DNA of 64,000 nucleotides from Betaproteobacteria bacterium (GTDB lineage Bacteria; Pseudomonadota; Gammaproteobacteria; Burkholderiales; Casimicrobiaceae), in assembly GCA_013298765.1 (NCBI GenBank), contig JAAFJA010000007.1, positions 64,001 to 128,000 on the forward strand. Reading direction: 5' to 3'. The notes under the pieces were generated by a model. It did not search any database and was not told where the DNA came from. It worked only from the letters and a program-made list of their open reading frames with translations. This document shows, piece after piece, positions 34,873 through 44,107 of the stretch. Numbering within the stretch: position 1 is the first letter of the stretch; the number at the start of each line of letters is the position of its first letter. Made by a program: the position numbers and the translations under genes.

Positions 34873-36209
34873 ATACAATTAGTCAAGAAGTCGAACAATC
34901 GAATAAATCAGATGATCGGCCGATTTCTCTGGGGCAAGCGACCCAGTTCTGGCTCAAACTCGGTTTGATTTCGTTCGGTGGTCCCGCAGGCCAAATCGCG
35001 ATCATGCGGCAGGAGTTGGTCGAGCGTCGTCGCTGGATTTCCGAGAAGCGTTTTCTGCATGCGCTTAACTATTGCATGCTCTTGCCCGGCCCCGAAGCGC
35101 AACAACTCGCGACCTATATCGGCTGGCTCATGCACAAAAAAGTCGGCGGCTTCATCGCGGGCGGTTTGTTCGTGTTGCCCGGCGCGCTCTTGATGATGGC
35201 GCTCGCGTGGGCGTACGTGGCGTTTGGCAACACCACGCTCATGCAATCTTTGCTTTGGGGCATCAAACCGGCAGTTGTTGCGATTGTTGCGTTTGCGGTT
35301 TATCGAATCGCGAGCAAGTCGCTCAATCATCTATGGTGGTGGGTGATCGCTGTCGCAGCGTTCATTGCGGTCGCGGTGTTGAAGATCGCTTTTCCGTGGG
35401 TCGTGCTCGGCGCGGCCATTGCCGGATGGATCGTTGGCAAGATGCATCCCGATTGGGTTGCCGGGGGGCACGCAGGCTCGAAAAAAGTCGAAAGCAAGGC
35501 CGCGTTGATCGACGACGATACGCCAACGCCCGCGCATGCAAGGTTCTCAGCGCCGCGCTCACTGGCCCTCGTACTGTCCTTCGTCGCAGTCGCCGCCATT
35601 GTCTATGTTGCGCTACCGAACAAAGCGCTCAAAGACATGGCGGAGTTCTTCACGCAAGCGGCGCTCGTCACCTTCGGCGGCGCGTATGCCGTGTTGCCCT
35701 ATGTCACGCAAGCAGCCGTCGAGAAATATCAATGGCTCTCCACCGCGCAAATGATGGACGGACTCGCGCTCGGCGAAACGACGCCCGGGCCGCTCATATT
35801 GATTCTCACCTTCGTCGGCTACTTGGCGGGCGTGAAAGAAGCGGTTGCAACGTCGCCGCTTGCAAGTGGATTGCTCGCAGCGAGTGTCGTCACGTTCTAT
35901 ACGTTTCTGCCGAGCTTTATGATGATCTTCGCTGGCGCACCGTTCATTGAAAGCACGCGGCAATCGTTGAAACTTCAAGCACCGTTAACGGGAATTACGG
36001 CGGCTGTGGTTGGCGTGATCGCATCGCTCGCGGTCTTTTTCGCGCAACACACGTTTTGGCCAAACGGACTCGGCGGCGCGGTCGACTGGATCGAAGTTGC
36101 GATTGCGATTGCCGCACTGATCGCACTCGTGAAGTTCAAGCGCGGTGTGATTGAAACGATTGCGGTGTGTGCAGCGATCGGCGTTGTCGCGAAGTTTGGC
36201 GGGCTTTAA
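34869..36209 (+). CDS. chrA: Chromate efflux transporter ChrA (two CHR domains)
   Basis: An inner-membrane transporter of 446 residues that exports chromate. There are two tandem CHR domains. The first (about 20-200) has FWLKLGLISFGGPAGQIAIM and LLPGPEAQQLATYIGWL. The second (about 245-440) has FFTQAALVTFGGAYAVLPYV and LALGETTPGPLILILTFVGY. A hydrophilic loop with DDDTPTPAHARFS joins them. The start ATG overlaps the stop of the rhodanese-ChrB gene (ATGA). Bidomain ChrA proteins are the characterised chromate pumps; the window has no ChrR-like reductase. Confidence 0.93.
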   Translation: MNTISQEVEQSNKSDDRPISLGQATQFWLKLGLISFGGPAGQIAIMRQELVERRRWISEKRFLHALNYCMLLPGPEAQQLATYIGWLMHKKVGGFIAGGLFVLPGALLMMALAWAYVAFGNTTLMQSLLWGIKPAVVAIVAFAVYRIASKSLNHLWWWVIAVAAFIAVAVLKIAFPWVVLGAAIAGWIVGKMHPDWVAGGHAGSKKVESKAALIDDDTPTPAHARFSAPRSLALVLSFVAVAAIVYVALPNKALKDMAEFFTQAALVTFGGAYAVLPYVTQAAVEKYQWLSTAQMMDGLALGETTPGPLILILTFVGYLAGVKEAVATSPLASGLLAASVVTFYTFLPSFMMIFAGAPFIESTRQSLKLQAPLTGITAAVVGVIASLAVFFAQHTFWPNGLGGAVDWIEVAIAIAALIALVKFKRGVIETIAVCAAIGVVAKFGGL

Positions 36210-36220
36210 CGCGCGGTTTC

Positions 36221-36351
36221 TTTGACGCAGATTAACGCGGATTTCACGCAGATTTACACAGATTATTTCTTCTGCTTTAAGTTCAATTGGCGAGTTCTAG
36301 AAAAAGAAATCAGCGGCAATCTGCGTGAAATCCGCGTTAATCTGCGTCAAA
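36221..36351. repeat. 34-bp perfect inverted repeat, GACGCAGATTAACGC family
   Basis: Arms at 36221-36254 and 36318-36351 are exact reverse complements, built on GACGCAGATTAACGCGG, with a 63-bp spacer. It lies between the convergent chrA and uppP stops, with a fragment of the GGTCAAGCCCGCGCCTAC family immediately after (36380-36398). Same family as the larger element at 21901-22163. Confidence 0.92.
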
Positions 36352-36407
36352 AAAGATCTCGATCCAGCGCGTGAGTGCTGGTCAAGCCCGCGCCTACAAC
36401 TCGGCGA

Positions 36408-37241
36408 TCATGGCGACCAACTAATCCAACCAAAGTATCCGCTAGCCAGGATCAATACACCGAATACGATTCGATACCACGCAAACACCACCAGCGTGTT
36501 GGTCGCCACAAATCGAATCAACCAGCGAATAACGATCAGCGCCACTACAAACGAAACGATCAGCCCAATCGCGAAGTGCGGTAGGTCCTGCATGGAAAGC
36601 AGCGCGCGATCTTTCCAGAGTGAATAGAGGCTCGCTGCAGCGAGTGTCGGCACGCCCAGAAAAAACGAGAACTCGGTCGCAACGTTTCTTGAGAGGCCAA
36701 ACAACATGCCACCGACGAGCGCAGAACCCGAGCGTGACATGCCGGGAATCAAGCCGAAGCATTGTGCAAAGCCAACCTTCAGCGCATCAAGCACCGTCAT
36801 GTGATCCACATCGCGCACCCGCGCTTCCACTGAGCGATCAACGCGCCGCGACGGGCGCTCAACCCAAAAAATGACGAGCGCGCCAACGATCGAGGCGGCC
36901 GCTACGCCATAGGCATTGAACAGGTAGAGCTTGATGTATTTCAAGAAGAGCAACCCGACGATGGCTGCAGGCAGAAAGGCGATGAAGAGATTGATGAATA
37001 GGCGCTGCGCATTCTCAACACGCGTCACCCCCTTAATTGCACCGTTGAAGCGTGTGCGATACGCCCAAATCACGGCGAAAATCGCGCCGATTTGAATTGC
37101 GATTTCGAAGGTCTTCACCTTGGCTTCGCCGTGAATCCCGAGCATTGATGCTGCAACAATCAAATGTCCAGTCGAAGAGATCGGCAAAAACTCCGTGATG
37201 CCTTCAACAATGCCGAGAATTGCTGCGTCAATTAAATTCAA
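36408..37241 (-). CDS. uppP: Undecaprenyl-diphosphatase UppP (BacA)
   Basis: An inner-membrane phosphatase that recycles undecaprenyl pyrophosphate to the monophosphate lipid carrier for peptidoglycan and other polymers. The 277 residues are typical. It has both catalytic signatures: EGITEFLPISSTGHLIV near the N-terminus and GLIPGMSRSGSALVGGML in the second half, with about eight hydrophobic segments. It stands alone on the minus strand. Confidence 0.96.
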   Translation of the reverse strand: MNLIDAAILGIVEGITEFLPISSTGHLIVAASMLGIHGEAKVKTFEIAIQIGAIFAVIWAYRTRFNGAIKGVTRVENAQRLFINLFIAFLPAAIVGLLFLKYIKLYLFNAYGVAAASIVGALVIFWVERPSRRVDRSVEARVRDVDHMTVLDALKVGFAQCFGLIPGMSRSGSALVGGMLFGLSRNVATEFSFFLGVPTLAAASLYSLWKDRALLSMQDLPHFAIGLIVSFVVALIVIRWLIRFVATNTLVVFAWYRIVFGVLILASGYFGWISWSP

Positions 37242-37360
37242 ATCGTTGTCTCCAGACCAAGTCCATTGCTAAATCAATCCGAGACCCTGCACGTCGACGC
37301 AGACGGTTCACACGCAGAGCAGAGAGCAGCGGCAACGCGTCGGATTGATTGATAGAGGGC

Positions 37361-37390
37361 GCAAAAAAGGCGGCACACGGCCGCCTTTGC
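37361..37390 (-). terminator. Intrinsic terminator of the YidB-like gene
   Basis: Read on the minus strand: AAAGGCGG-CCGTGTG-CCGCCTTT followed by TTT. It is 18 bp after the stop of the DUF937 gene. The stem is 8 bp. Confidence 0.85.
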
Positions 37391-37407
37391 ATTTTAGGGA
37401 AGCGCGC

Positions 37408-37947
37408 TTAGCGACCCATGTTCTTCAGCACACTGCCCAAGACGTTTTGCAGCATGTCGCCCGAATGGTCCTGCACTTGACCGCCTGGCGTCATGCCGTC
37501 AAGCACCTGCGGAAGCGCTTTCGCGAGCAGATCGCCGAACTGGCTTTGATCCATACCGGACTGCGCAAGGATTTGTTCCAGTCCACCTAAACCGCCCATC
37601 GCACCGGCTTGCGGCGCTTGCTGGCCGCCGCCGAGCAATCCGCCCAGCATGCCGCCCAATCCGCCACCGCCACTTTGCTGTGCAGCGCCTGCACCACCCA
37701 TAACACTGCCGAGCACTTTCATGATGTCGGCGCCGCCAATCGGCAGGTTTTGCCCCGTGCTTTGCCAGGAATCGGCTTGCTCGCCGTAGCCCGCCTTGCG
37801 GAAGGTGTCTAGCAAGCCGCCCGCGCCGCCGCTTTGGTTCAGTAGCCCGCCAATCACGCTGCCAATCAAATCCTGCTGGCTATTGCCACCGCCACCACCG
37901 AGGCCTTTTGAAAGCACCGCACCCAATACCGAATTCAACAAACTCAT
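37408..37947 (-). CDS. YidB-like DUF937 protein
   Basis: The 179-residue protein belongs to the YidB/DUF937 family, whose function is unknown. It starts MSLLNSVLGAVLSKGLGG, has a conserved YGEQADSWQSTGQNLPI segment near 54-70, then a Gly/Gln/Ala-rich low-complexity stretch (about 80-120), and ends ALPQVLDGMTPGGQV and an amphipathic tail. No signal peptide. In other bacteria DUF937 domains are sometimes fused to a membrane helix and an OmpA domain; here it is freestanding, whereas an OmpA module of that kind is found on SucC at 57.8 kb. Confidence 0.85.
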   Translation of the reverse strand: MSLLNSVLGAVLSKGLGGGGGNSQQDLIGSVIGGLLNQSGGAGGLLDTFRKAGYGEQADSWQSTGQNLPIGGADIMKVLGSVMGGAGAAQQSGGGGLGGMLGGLLGGGQQAPQAGAMGGLGGLEQILAQSGMDQSQFGDLLAKALPQVLDGMTPGGQVQDHSGDMLQNVLGSVLKNMGR

Positions 37948-38163
37948 CTTTCATCTCCCGCTAGAAAACACACAGATCGCACCAAAACTTCGGGCGACCA
38001 CGACAGCCGCGACGCTAGCACAGCGCCGCGAGGATTGCTACGGCGAATGTTCTTATGAATTCAGAAAGACCGACGCCGCACCTGGCCGCGTCGCGTCGCG
38101 GCCGTCTGCAAACGCGAAACACAAGGAGAGCGCATCGGACGCGCGAGCGACGCTAGAAATCAA

Positions 38164-38880
38164 CTATCCGCACGGAATAGGGCCACAATCAGGCTCGAAA
38201 TGCCGTGCCGCCAGCAAATCGCAAAGCTGATCGAGATGGCGATCTTCAATACCAGCCGCCCGCAGCGCGGCGGCGGTCTGCGCCAGATAGTCTGCGCCGC
38301 TGCCGTAACGACCGCGGCAAGTTGCCAGTTTTTCGACGACTTCCGCGTCTGATAGCTTTCCTGCGTAGGCGTTCGATTGATGATTGATCACGAAACCGAT
38401 CGCATTTACCGTCCCTTCGTCCGTACGCGTTTTTAGCCAGCGCGCAACGTAGCTGCCGCCAAACATTTCGCGCCGCCATAGCAGTTCCAGTTCACGTCGC
38501 GCGACCGTGGCATCCAGTCTAAAGAGGACGCCGCGCACGGCACCACCCGTATCTAGCCCGAGTACCAGCCCCGGATTCTCGGGGGTGCCGCGATAGACGT
38601 TACTCCAGAGGCAAAATCGGCGGTGATAGCCGCGCACCGTGCCCACCAGACGTCCACTGTGCTGCATGCACGGATTCCAGATGAGCGAACCGTACCCGAA
38701 CACAAACACATCGTCGTGGCCATTCCAGTCGGCGAGCATGGCATCGAGCGAGCGTCGCATTTCCTCTTCGCTGAGCAAACGCGACGCATGTGGCGAATTC
38801 TTTATCGCCTCGCGAGAGGCGTCTCGCTCTATGTCTTCGCGAGTAATGCCAGTGAGCGCGCCGGGCGTGGTCTGGCGCAT
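38164..38880 (-). CDS. chaC: ChaC-like gamma-glutamylcyclotransferase
   Basis: A 238-residue cytosolic enzyme of the ChaC family, which cleaves glutathione to 5-oxoproline and cysteinylglycine. Hallmarks are VFVFGYGSLIWNPCM, RGYHRRFCLWS, the catalytic-Glu region LLWRREMF and the C-terminal GSGADYLAQTAAALRAAGI. It starts 3 bp after the fbp stop on the same strand, so the two may be co-transcribed. It complements gshA at 15 kb in glutathione turnover. The N-terminal 55 residues before the cyclotransferase fold are longer than in E. coli ChaC. Confidence 0.92.
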   Translation of the reverse strand: MRQTTPGALTGITREDIERDASREAIKNSPHASRLLSEEEMRRSLDAMLADWNGHDDVFVFGYGSLIWNPCMQHSGRLVGTVRGYHRRFCLWSNVYRGTPENPGLVLGLDTGGAVRGVLFRLDATVARRELELLWRREMFGGSYVARWLKTRTDEGTVNAIGFVINHQSNAYAGKLSDAEVVEKLATCRGRYGSGADYLAQTAAALRAAGIEDRHLDQLCDLLAARHFEPDCGPIPCG

Positions 38881-38883
38881 CGT

Positions 38884-39888
38884 TCACTTCCCTGTGTGGT
38901 AACTCGTTACTCGCTCGACCTCATTCTTGCTGCCCAAAATTACGCTGATTCGCTCGTGCAATTTGTGAGGCTTCACTTCAAGAATACGCTGATGCCCATT
39001 GGTTGATGCGCCACCGGCTTGCTCCACGATGAAACTCATCGGATTGGCCTCGTACATCAAGCGCAGCTTGCCGGGCACGTCTGGCGTGCGTGCGTCGCGC
39101 GGATACATGAAAATCCCGCCGCGGGTGAGAATGCGATGCACATCTGCAACCATCGAAGCCACCCAGCGCATATTGAAATCTTTGCCGCGCGGGCCTTCTT
39201 TCCCCTGCAGCAATTCATCAATGTATTTGCGCACCGGCGGCTCCCAGTGCCGCATATTGCTCATATTGATCGCGAATTCTTTGGTCTCTTCGGGGATCAT
39301 CATGTTTGATTGCGTGAGCACCCAGGAGCCCATTTCGCGATCCAGCGTGAAGCAATGAACGCCCGTGCCGACCGTTAACACGAACAGCGTGGTCGGCCCG
39401 TAAACCGCATAGCCCGCGGCCACTTGCGACGTGCCCGGTAACAGGAACGAATCTTCGTTGACCTTTCCGAGTTCGTCGCTCGTTTTGAGCACCGAAAAAA
39501 TGGTCCCGATCGAGACGTTCACATCAATGTTCGACGAACCATCCAAAGGATCGAACAACAACAGATACTCGCCTTTCGGATAGCGATTCGGAATTTCGTG
39601 AATCGTTTCCATCTCTTCACTCGCCATACCTGCGAGATGGCCGCCCCACTCGTTCGCCTCCATGAGAATTTCGTTTGAAATCACATCGAGTTTTTTCTGC
39701 ACTTCGCCCTGCACGTTTTCCGTGCCCGCGCTGCCGTGCATGCCCGCGAGCGCACCTTTGCCAACGTTGACCGCGATCGCCTTGCAAGCCCGCGCGACCA
39801 CTTCGATCAACAGTCGCAACTCGGGCTTGATGGCGCGCGCTGAACGCTGTTGTTCGACGAGAAATTGAGTGAGCGTAGTGCGGCGCAT
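38884..39888 (-). CDS. fbp: Fructose-1,6-bisphosphatase class 1
   Basis: Hydrolyses fructose-1,6-bisphosphate in gluconeogenesis. The 334-residue length is typical of the proteobacterial enzyme. The metal/substrate motif [20 protein letters not shown] is present, preceded by GMASEEME and followed by [20 protein letters not shown] and [10 protein letters not shown]. The N-terminus [15 protein letters not shown] matches bacterial class 1 proteins. chaC follows after 3 bp. Confidence 0.96.
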   Translation of the reverse strand: MRRTTLTQFLVEQQRSARAIKPELRLLIEVVARACKAIAVNVGKGALAGMHGSAGTENVQGEVQKKLDVISNEILMEANEWGGHLAGMASEEMETIHEIPNRYPKGEYLLLFDPLDGSSNIDVNVSIGTIFSVLKTSDELGKVNEDSFLLPGTSQVAAGYAVYGPTTLFVLTVGTGVHCFTLDREMGSWVLTQSNMMIPEETKEFAINMSNMRHWEPPVRKYIDELLQGKEGPRGKDFNMRWVASMVADVHRILTRGGIFMYPRDARTPDVPGKLRLMYEANPMSFIVEQAGGASTNGHQRILEVKPHKLHERISVILGSKNEVERVTSYHTGK

Positions 39889-39986
39889 GCGGAAACTTTT
39901 CGAACCTAGCTTGGACTACATCATTCTACAAACCAGAGTTTGAAACGCGGCTCGATTCGAGTAAGAATCGGCAATGAATGCAATGT

Positions 39987-40132
39987 TTAAGACCTCTGCA
40001 CAACGTAGCGAGAGCCCGTCAGACGAGGAAAAAATGCGTGAAAACACCGGAGCGTACTTAGGTACGTGAGGATTTTTCACGCATTTTTGACGAAGTATCA
40101 CGGGCTCGTAGTAGTTGTGCAGAGGTTCTTAA
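39987..40132. mobile_element. MITE-like element with TTAA at both ends
   Basis: Terminal inverted repeats AAGACCTCTGCACAAC (39989-40004) and GTTGTGCAGAGGTTCTT (40114-40130) have one extra base. Inner arms also pair: GAGCCCGT/ACGGGCTC and ATGCGTGAAAA/TTTTCACGCAT. TTAA occurs at each edge (39987-39990, 40129-40132) and may be the target duplication. At about 142 bp it is too short to encode a transposase, and none is nearby. It ends 24 bp before the DinB start. Confidence 0.8.
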
Positions 40133-40155
40133 CTGTCGTTTCCAGAAAGGCCGCC

Positions 40156-40671
40156 ATGAGTACTGATAAACCGCTTCACATGCTGTTTCGCCAAAAAGCC
40201 TGGGCCAACGGCGATCTGTTCGCCGCGCTTGCGACGATTGATTCCAACACTCAAGCAGAGGCACGCCACACCGCGATTCGCTTGCTCAATCATGTGTTTA
40301 CCGTTGACCAAATTTTTCGCGGCCACTTGAGCGGTGTCGCGCACGGTCACACCGCCACCAACACGAGTGACACGCCGACGCTCGAAGGGTTGCAGGAGAG
40401 CGTGCAAGCGCTAGACAACTGGTACGTTAACTATGTTGCAACGACACCAAGTGCCGCTCTGGCCGAGGACATCGAGTTCACCTTCACCGATGGAAAGCCC
40501 GGTCGGATGAGTCGATCAGAAATGCTGCATCACGTGATTCTTCACGGCGGTTATCACCGAGGTGCGGTCGGTCGCATCATTGTTCAGGCAGGCGGTCCGC
40601 CCCTCCCTGATTCGATTACAAGCTTTCTACATAAAACGCAGCCAGAACGTAGGCAACGAGCACAAAAATAA
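40156..40671 (+). CDS. DinB-family protein
   Basis: The 171-residue four-helix-bundle protein belongs to the DinB/YfiT superfamily. It has KAWANGDLFAALATI, a metal-binding His in LLNHVFTVDQIFRGHL and the C-terminal His pair in MLHHVILHGGYHRG. Most members are metal-dependent, some transferring thiols; a role here is unknown. The ATG at 40156 is preceded by AAAGG and begins MSTDKPLHMLFRQK, a normal family start; the frame remains open upstream only by reading into the MITE-like element. Confidence 0.88.
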   Translation: MSTDKPLHMLFRQKAWANGDLFAALATIDSNTQAEARHTAIRLLNHVFTVDQIFRGHLSGVAHGHTATNTSDTPTLEGLQESVQALDNWYVNYVATTPSAALAEDIEFTFTDGKPGRMSRSEMLHHVILHGGYHRGAVGRIIVQAGGPPLPDSITSFLHKTQPERRQRAQK

Positions 40672-40801
40672 ATAAATTAACAATTAAGAAAATGTTCACT
40701 GAGCCCTATTAACAACGTCGTTTAAGGTAAATAGCTAACCTCCCAGCGCGTTGCGTCCACGCGTGAGCGTAACGTTCACCGAAGCCGCAGTTAAGCAATG
40801 C

Positions 40802-41116
40802 TCAAGTGATGATGCGACCGCCTGTGAGCGCCTCAAGTCGTTCGATGAATTTCATGGCATGGGCGCGTGTTTGTGTCACATCGTCGCTCGTGCCGCACAT
40901 CTCCTCCGATGCCTGAAGGCTCGCGCAAACGAGCGGGCGACGCGGATCACCAAAAATCTTGCAGCGATTGGCGTCATCAAGCTGTACGCAGCGAACGCCC
41001 GCCGCCTTGCCATTCGGCATCCCAGGAATCGGCGATGAGATCGACGGCGCGACACAACATGCACCGCAGCCGGGGCGGCATTGGACAGAAATCACGCGAC
41101 ACTCCAGGGCAATCAT
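40802..41116 (-). CDS. YkgJ-family cysteine-cluster protein
   Basis: The 104-residue protein belongs to the YkgJ/UPF0153 Zn/Fe-chelating cysteine-cluster family. It has [17 protein letters not shown] near the N-terminus, [20 protein letters not shown] in the middle and [13 protein letters not shown]. The ATG at 41116 gives a compact start [12 protein letters not shown]; upstream extension to 41191 lacks conservation features. It is divergent from the CoA-transferase gene. Function unknown beyond a presumed metal site. Confidence 0.85.
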   Translation of the reverse strand: MIALECRVISVQCRPGCGACCVAPSISSPIPGMPNGKAAGVRCVQLDDANRCKIFGDPRRPLVCASLQASEEMCGTSDDVTQTRAHAMKFIERLEALTGGRIIT

Positions 41117-41247
41117 TAGCTCGCTCACGAAGATAGCAGTTAACGCGCAACTACTAGTGCGCAATGTGCCGCGTGTATATTGCTTTAGCAAAGTTCACCA
41201 CGCCAATTCAACGCGCTACAGCGCGTACTTATAAGTCGCCGACCACG

Positions 41248-42444
41248 ATGTCGCACAATCAATCGCTCCCGCTCTCTGGCCTTCGCGTCGTTGAATTCAC
41301 TCACATGGTGATGGGGCCGACGTGTGGGATGGTGCTTGCCGATCTGGGCGCGGAAGTGATCAAGGTCGAGCCGGTTGAGGGTGACCGAACGCGGCACTTG
41401 TTGGGCTCGGGCGCTGGCTTCTTTCCGATGTTCAATCGAAACAAAACGTCGATCGGCATCGACTTGCACCACCCGGAAGGCGCGGCGATTGCGCGAAAGC
41501 TCGCGCTCAGCGCCGATGTGGTTGCTGAGAATTTCAAACCCGGCACGATGGCGAAGTATGGCCTCGATTACGCGAGTCTTTCGCAGGAAAACGAACGGGT
41601 GATTTACGTGACGTGCAAAGGCTTTCTGCCCGGGCCGTATGAACATCGCACCGCGCTCGATGAAGTCGTGCAAATGATGGGCGGCCTCGCCTACATGACC
41701 GGTCGCCCCGGCGATCCGCTACGCGCGGGTACCAGCGTGAATGACATCATGGGCGGTATGTTTGGGGCGATTGGCGCGTTAGGCGCGCTGATCCAGCGTG
41801 GCATCACTGGCAAGGGTCAAGAGATTCAATCGGCGCTTTTCGAGAACAACATCTTTCTCGTGGGCCAACACATGCTGCAATACGCGATCACCGGCAAAGC
41901 CGCGGAACCGATGCCGAATCGAATTTCTGCGTGGGGCGTGTATGACGTGTTCACCGTGAAAGACGGCGAGCAAATTTTTCTTTGTGCCGTGTCGGATGCG
42001 CAATGGAAAACGTTCTGCGAAGCGCTCGGCTTGCAGCACATTCAGCATCTGCCCGAATACGCTGATAACAACAAGCGCGTTGAACACCGCCCGCAGTTAT
42101 TGGCGACCTTGCGTAAACACTTAGCGAATCACTCTACGAAAGAATTGAGTGAACTCTTCGAACGCGTCGGCCTGCCTTACGCGCCCATTCGTGCACCGCA
42201 CGAATTGCTCGACGATCCGCACTTGCTCGCAACAGGCGCGCTCGCGGACATCACTCTGCCCGATGGCGCAAACGCGGGCGCAAAAATCAAAACCACGCTG
42301 CTGCCGCTCACCATGAACGGAGAAATGCTCGGCGTTCGTCACGATCCGCCGAAGTTGGGCGAGGGCACCGAAGCGCTGCTGCAAAAGCTCGGCTACGATG
42401 CTTCGGAAATCGAGCGCCTTCGTAGCGAACGGATCGTCGCTTAG
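41248..42444 (+). CDS. CaiB/BaiF (family III) CoA transferase
   Basis: A 398-residue class III CoA transferase, moving CoA between carboxylic acids through an aspartyl-CoA thioester. It has LSGLRVVEFTHMVMGPTCGM, LADLGAEVIKVEPVEGD, NRNKTSIGIDLHHPEG and the catalytic Asp138 in HRTALDEVVQMMGGL. The C-terminal half has QLYEVFT-like YDVFTVKDGEQIFLC. The acids used cannot be told from sequence; formyl-CoA, succinyl-CoA or methylacyl-CoA activities all occur in the family. It starts at the ATG at 41248, 131 bp from the divergent YkgJ gene. A palindrome ACGCGCT-AC-AGCGCGT lies at 41211-41226, in the promoter region. Confidence 0.9.
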   Translation: MSHNQSLPLSGLRVVEFTHMVMGPTCGMVLADLGAEVIKVEPVEGDRTRHLLGSGAGFFPMFNRNKTSIGIDLHHPEGAAIARKLALSADVVAENFKPGTMAKYGLDYASLSQENERVIYVTCKGFLPGPYEHRTALDEVVQMMGGLAYMTGRPGDPLRAGTSVNDIMGGMFGAIGALGALIQRGITGKGQEIQSALFENNIFLVGQHMLQYAITGKAAEPMPNRISAWGVYDVFTVKDGEQIFLCAVSDAQWKTFCEALGLQHIQHLPEYADNNKRVEHRPQLLATLRKHLANHSTKELSELFERVGLPYAPIRAPHELLDDPHLLATGALADITLPDGANAGAKIKTTLLPLTMNGEMLGVRHDPPKLGEGTEALLQKLGYDASEIERLRSERIVA

Positions 42445-42502
42445 ATCGTCACCGCGCCCAGTCGTGCCCCGCATTTGAATGCGGAGCAAAGCGAAACTCT
42501 CG

Positions 42503-43156
42503 TTATGGCGCTAGCCGTTCTATATGCCAACCGCCAAACTGGCGCTGAAACATCAAGCGGTCATGCAAGCGCGAGCGTCGTCCTTGCCAGAATTCCACCA
42601 TCTCGGGCACGATCACATAGCCGCCCCAGTGCGCTGGGCGCGGCGGTGTTTCGCCAAACTGCGCTTGCGCTTCGGCGAAGCGTTTTTCTAGCGCTTCGCG
42701 CGATTCGATTTTTTCGCTTTGCGGCGACGCGTGCGCGCCAATGCGCGAAAGCAGCGGACGCGAATTGAAATACTCGTCTGACATTGCAGCGTCGACTTTC
42801 TCGACATGCCCTTCGATACGAACTTGTCGCTCAAGCTCAACCCAGTGAAAGGTCAGCGCGGCCCATTGCGATTCGGCAAGCTCGCGACCCTTGCGGCTTT
42901 CGTAGTTCGTATAGAAAACGAAACCGCGTTCATCAACGCCCTTGAGCAACACGATGCGCGCAGACGGTCGCGCGTTCGCGCCGACGGTGGCAAGGTTCAT
43001 CGCCGTTGGCTCCGGCAGTTCCGCTTTAATCGCTTCATCCAGCCATCGCTTGAACTGCGTCAGCGGATCGGCCGCGAGATCGCGTTTTCCGAGCGAGGCG
43101 AGTTTGTAATCTTTGCGAAGGTCGGCGATGCCGTTTGCGGGGCTGGATGTGCTCAT
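42503..43156 (-). CDS. pdxH: Pyridoxine/pyridoxamine 5'-phosphate oxidase
   Basis: An FMN-dependent oxidase completing or salvaging pyridoxal 5'-phosphate. The 217-residue product has [13 protein letters not shown], a [13 protein letters not shown] helix, [35 protein letters not shown] (FMN phosphate site), [12 protein letters not shown] and the C-terminal [17 protein letters not shown] and RLHDRL, all family hallmarks. The ATG at 43156 (MSTSSPANG) is chosen over upstream starts because the family begins just before LRKDY. It is divergent from the MoxR gene, with only about 47 bp between. Confidence 0.96.
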   Translation of the reverse strand: MSTSSPANGIADLRKDYKLASLGKRDLAADPLTQFKRWLDEAIKAELPEPTAMNLATVGANARPSARIVLLKGVDERGFVFYTNYESRKGRELAESQWAALTFHWVELERQVRIEGHVEKVDAAMSDEYFNSRPLLSRIGAHASPQSEKIESREALEKRFAEAQAQFGETPPRPAHWGGYVIVPEMVEFWQGRRSRLHDRLMFQRQFGGWHIERLAP

Positions 43157-43203
43157 GCGCTCTATCATACGAGCTTCTCGCCATAAACACATTGATCCAT
43201 ATC

Positions 43204-44049
43204 GTGTCCACGAAATTCCAAGGCACCGATTCCTACATCGCCACCCCCGATTTGCTGCTTGCCGTGAACGCGGCGATCACGTTGAAGCGGCCGCTCCTCA
43301 TCAAGGGCGAACCGGGCACCGGCAAAACGCTTCTCGCCGAAGAGGTGGCGCGGGCGCTCAACTGGCCGCTCTTGCAGTGGCACATCAAGAGCACCACCAA
43401 GGCGCAGCAAGGTTTGTACGAATACGACGCGGTGAGCCGTTTGCGCGATTCGCAACTGGGTGACGAAAAAGTCAAAGACATCAAGAACTACATCAAGCAC
43501 GGCGTATTGTGGGAAGCGTTCTCAAGCGAAGTGCCCACCGTCGTTTTGATCGATGAAATCGACAAAGCGGACATCGAATTCCCGAACGATTTGCTGCGCG
43601 AATTGGATCGGATGAGTTTTGATGTGTACGAAACACATGAAACGATTGTCGCCAAACATCGCCCGCTCTTCATCATCACCAGTAACAACGAAAAAGATTT
43701 GCCCGACGCTTTTTTGCGCCGCTGCTTCTTCCACTACATCAAGTTCCCCGAGAAAGAGACGATGAAGCAAATCGTCGACGTGCACTATCCGGGGATCAAG
43801 CAAGAGCTTGTCTCCGCCGCGCTCGAAGCGTTTTTCGACCTGCGCGAAATGCCGGGCTTGAAGAAAAAGCCTTCCACGAGCGAACTGATCGACTGGATCA
43901 AATTGCTACTCGCCGAAGACGTTGATCCGGCGGTGTTGCGCGAAAAAGATCAACGCAAAGTGCTTGCGCCGTTGTATGGCGCGGTTTTGAAGAACGAACA
44001 GGATACGGAGCTGTTTCAGAAGCTTTTGTTTATGGCTAGGCGGGGGTAG
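43204..44049 (+). CDS. MoxR-family AAA+ ATPase
   Basis: A 281-residue chaperone-like AAA+ protein. Walker A is GEPGTGKT at 35-42, Walker [12 protein letters not shown] near 115-125, the sensor region is [20 protein letters not shown], and a C-terminal lid follows. MoxR proteins usually work with a VWA-domain partner encoded next door to insert metals or assemble complexes; no VWA gene adjoins here, so the partner must lie elsewhere. GTG at 43204 ([18 protein letters not shown]) is the likely start, as this segment is the conserved MoxR beginning; no strong ribosome site is visible. Confidence 0.88.
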   Translation: MSTKFQGTDSYIATPDLLLAVNAAITLKRPLLIKGEPGTGKTLLAEEVARALNWPLLQWHIKSTTKAQQGLYEYDAVSRLRDSQLGDEKVKDIKNYIKHGVLWEAFSSEVPTVVLIDEIDKADIEFPNDLLRELDRMSFDVYETHETIVAKHRPLFIITSNNEKDLPDAFLRRCFFHYIKFPEKETMKQIVDVHYPGIKQELVSAALEAFFDLREMPGLKKKPSTSELIDWIKLLLAEDVDPAVLREKDQRKVLAPLYGAVLKNEQDTELFQKLLFMARRG

Positions 44050-44107
44050 CGCGTTGCGATGCGAATCTACCCGTTTAACGTGATGTAGTCCTAGGCGCAA
44101 TTTAGGT

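Noticed and set aside
41211-41226. ACGCGCT-AC-AGCGCGT as a regulator site for the CoA transferase
   Set aside because: A short GC-rich palindrome in a GC-rich genome with no regulator gene adjacent; too weak to list as a site of its own.
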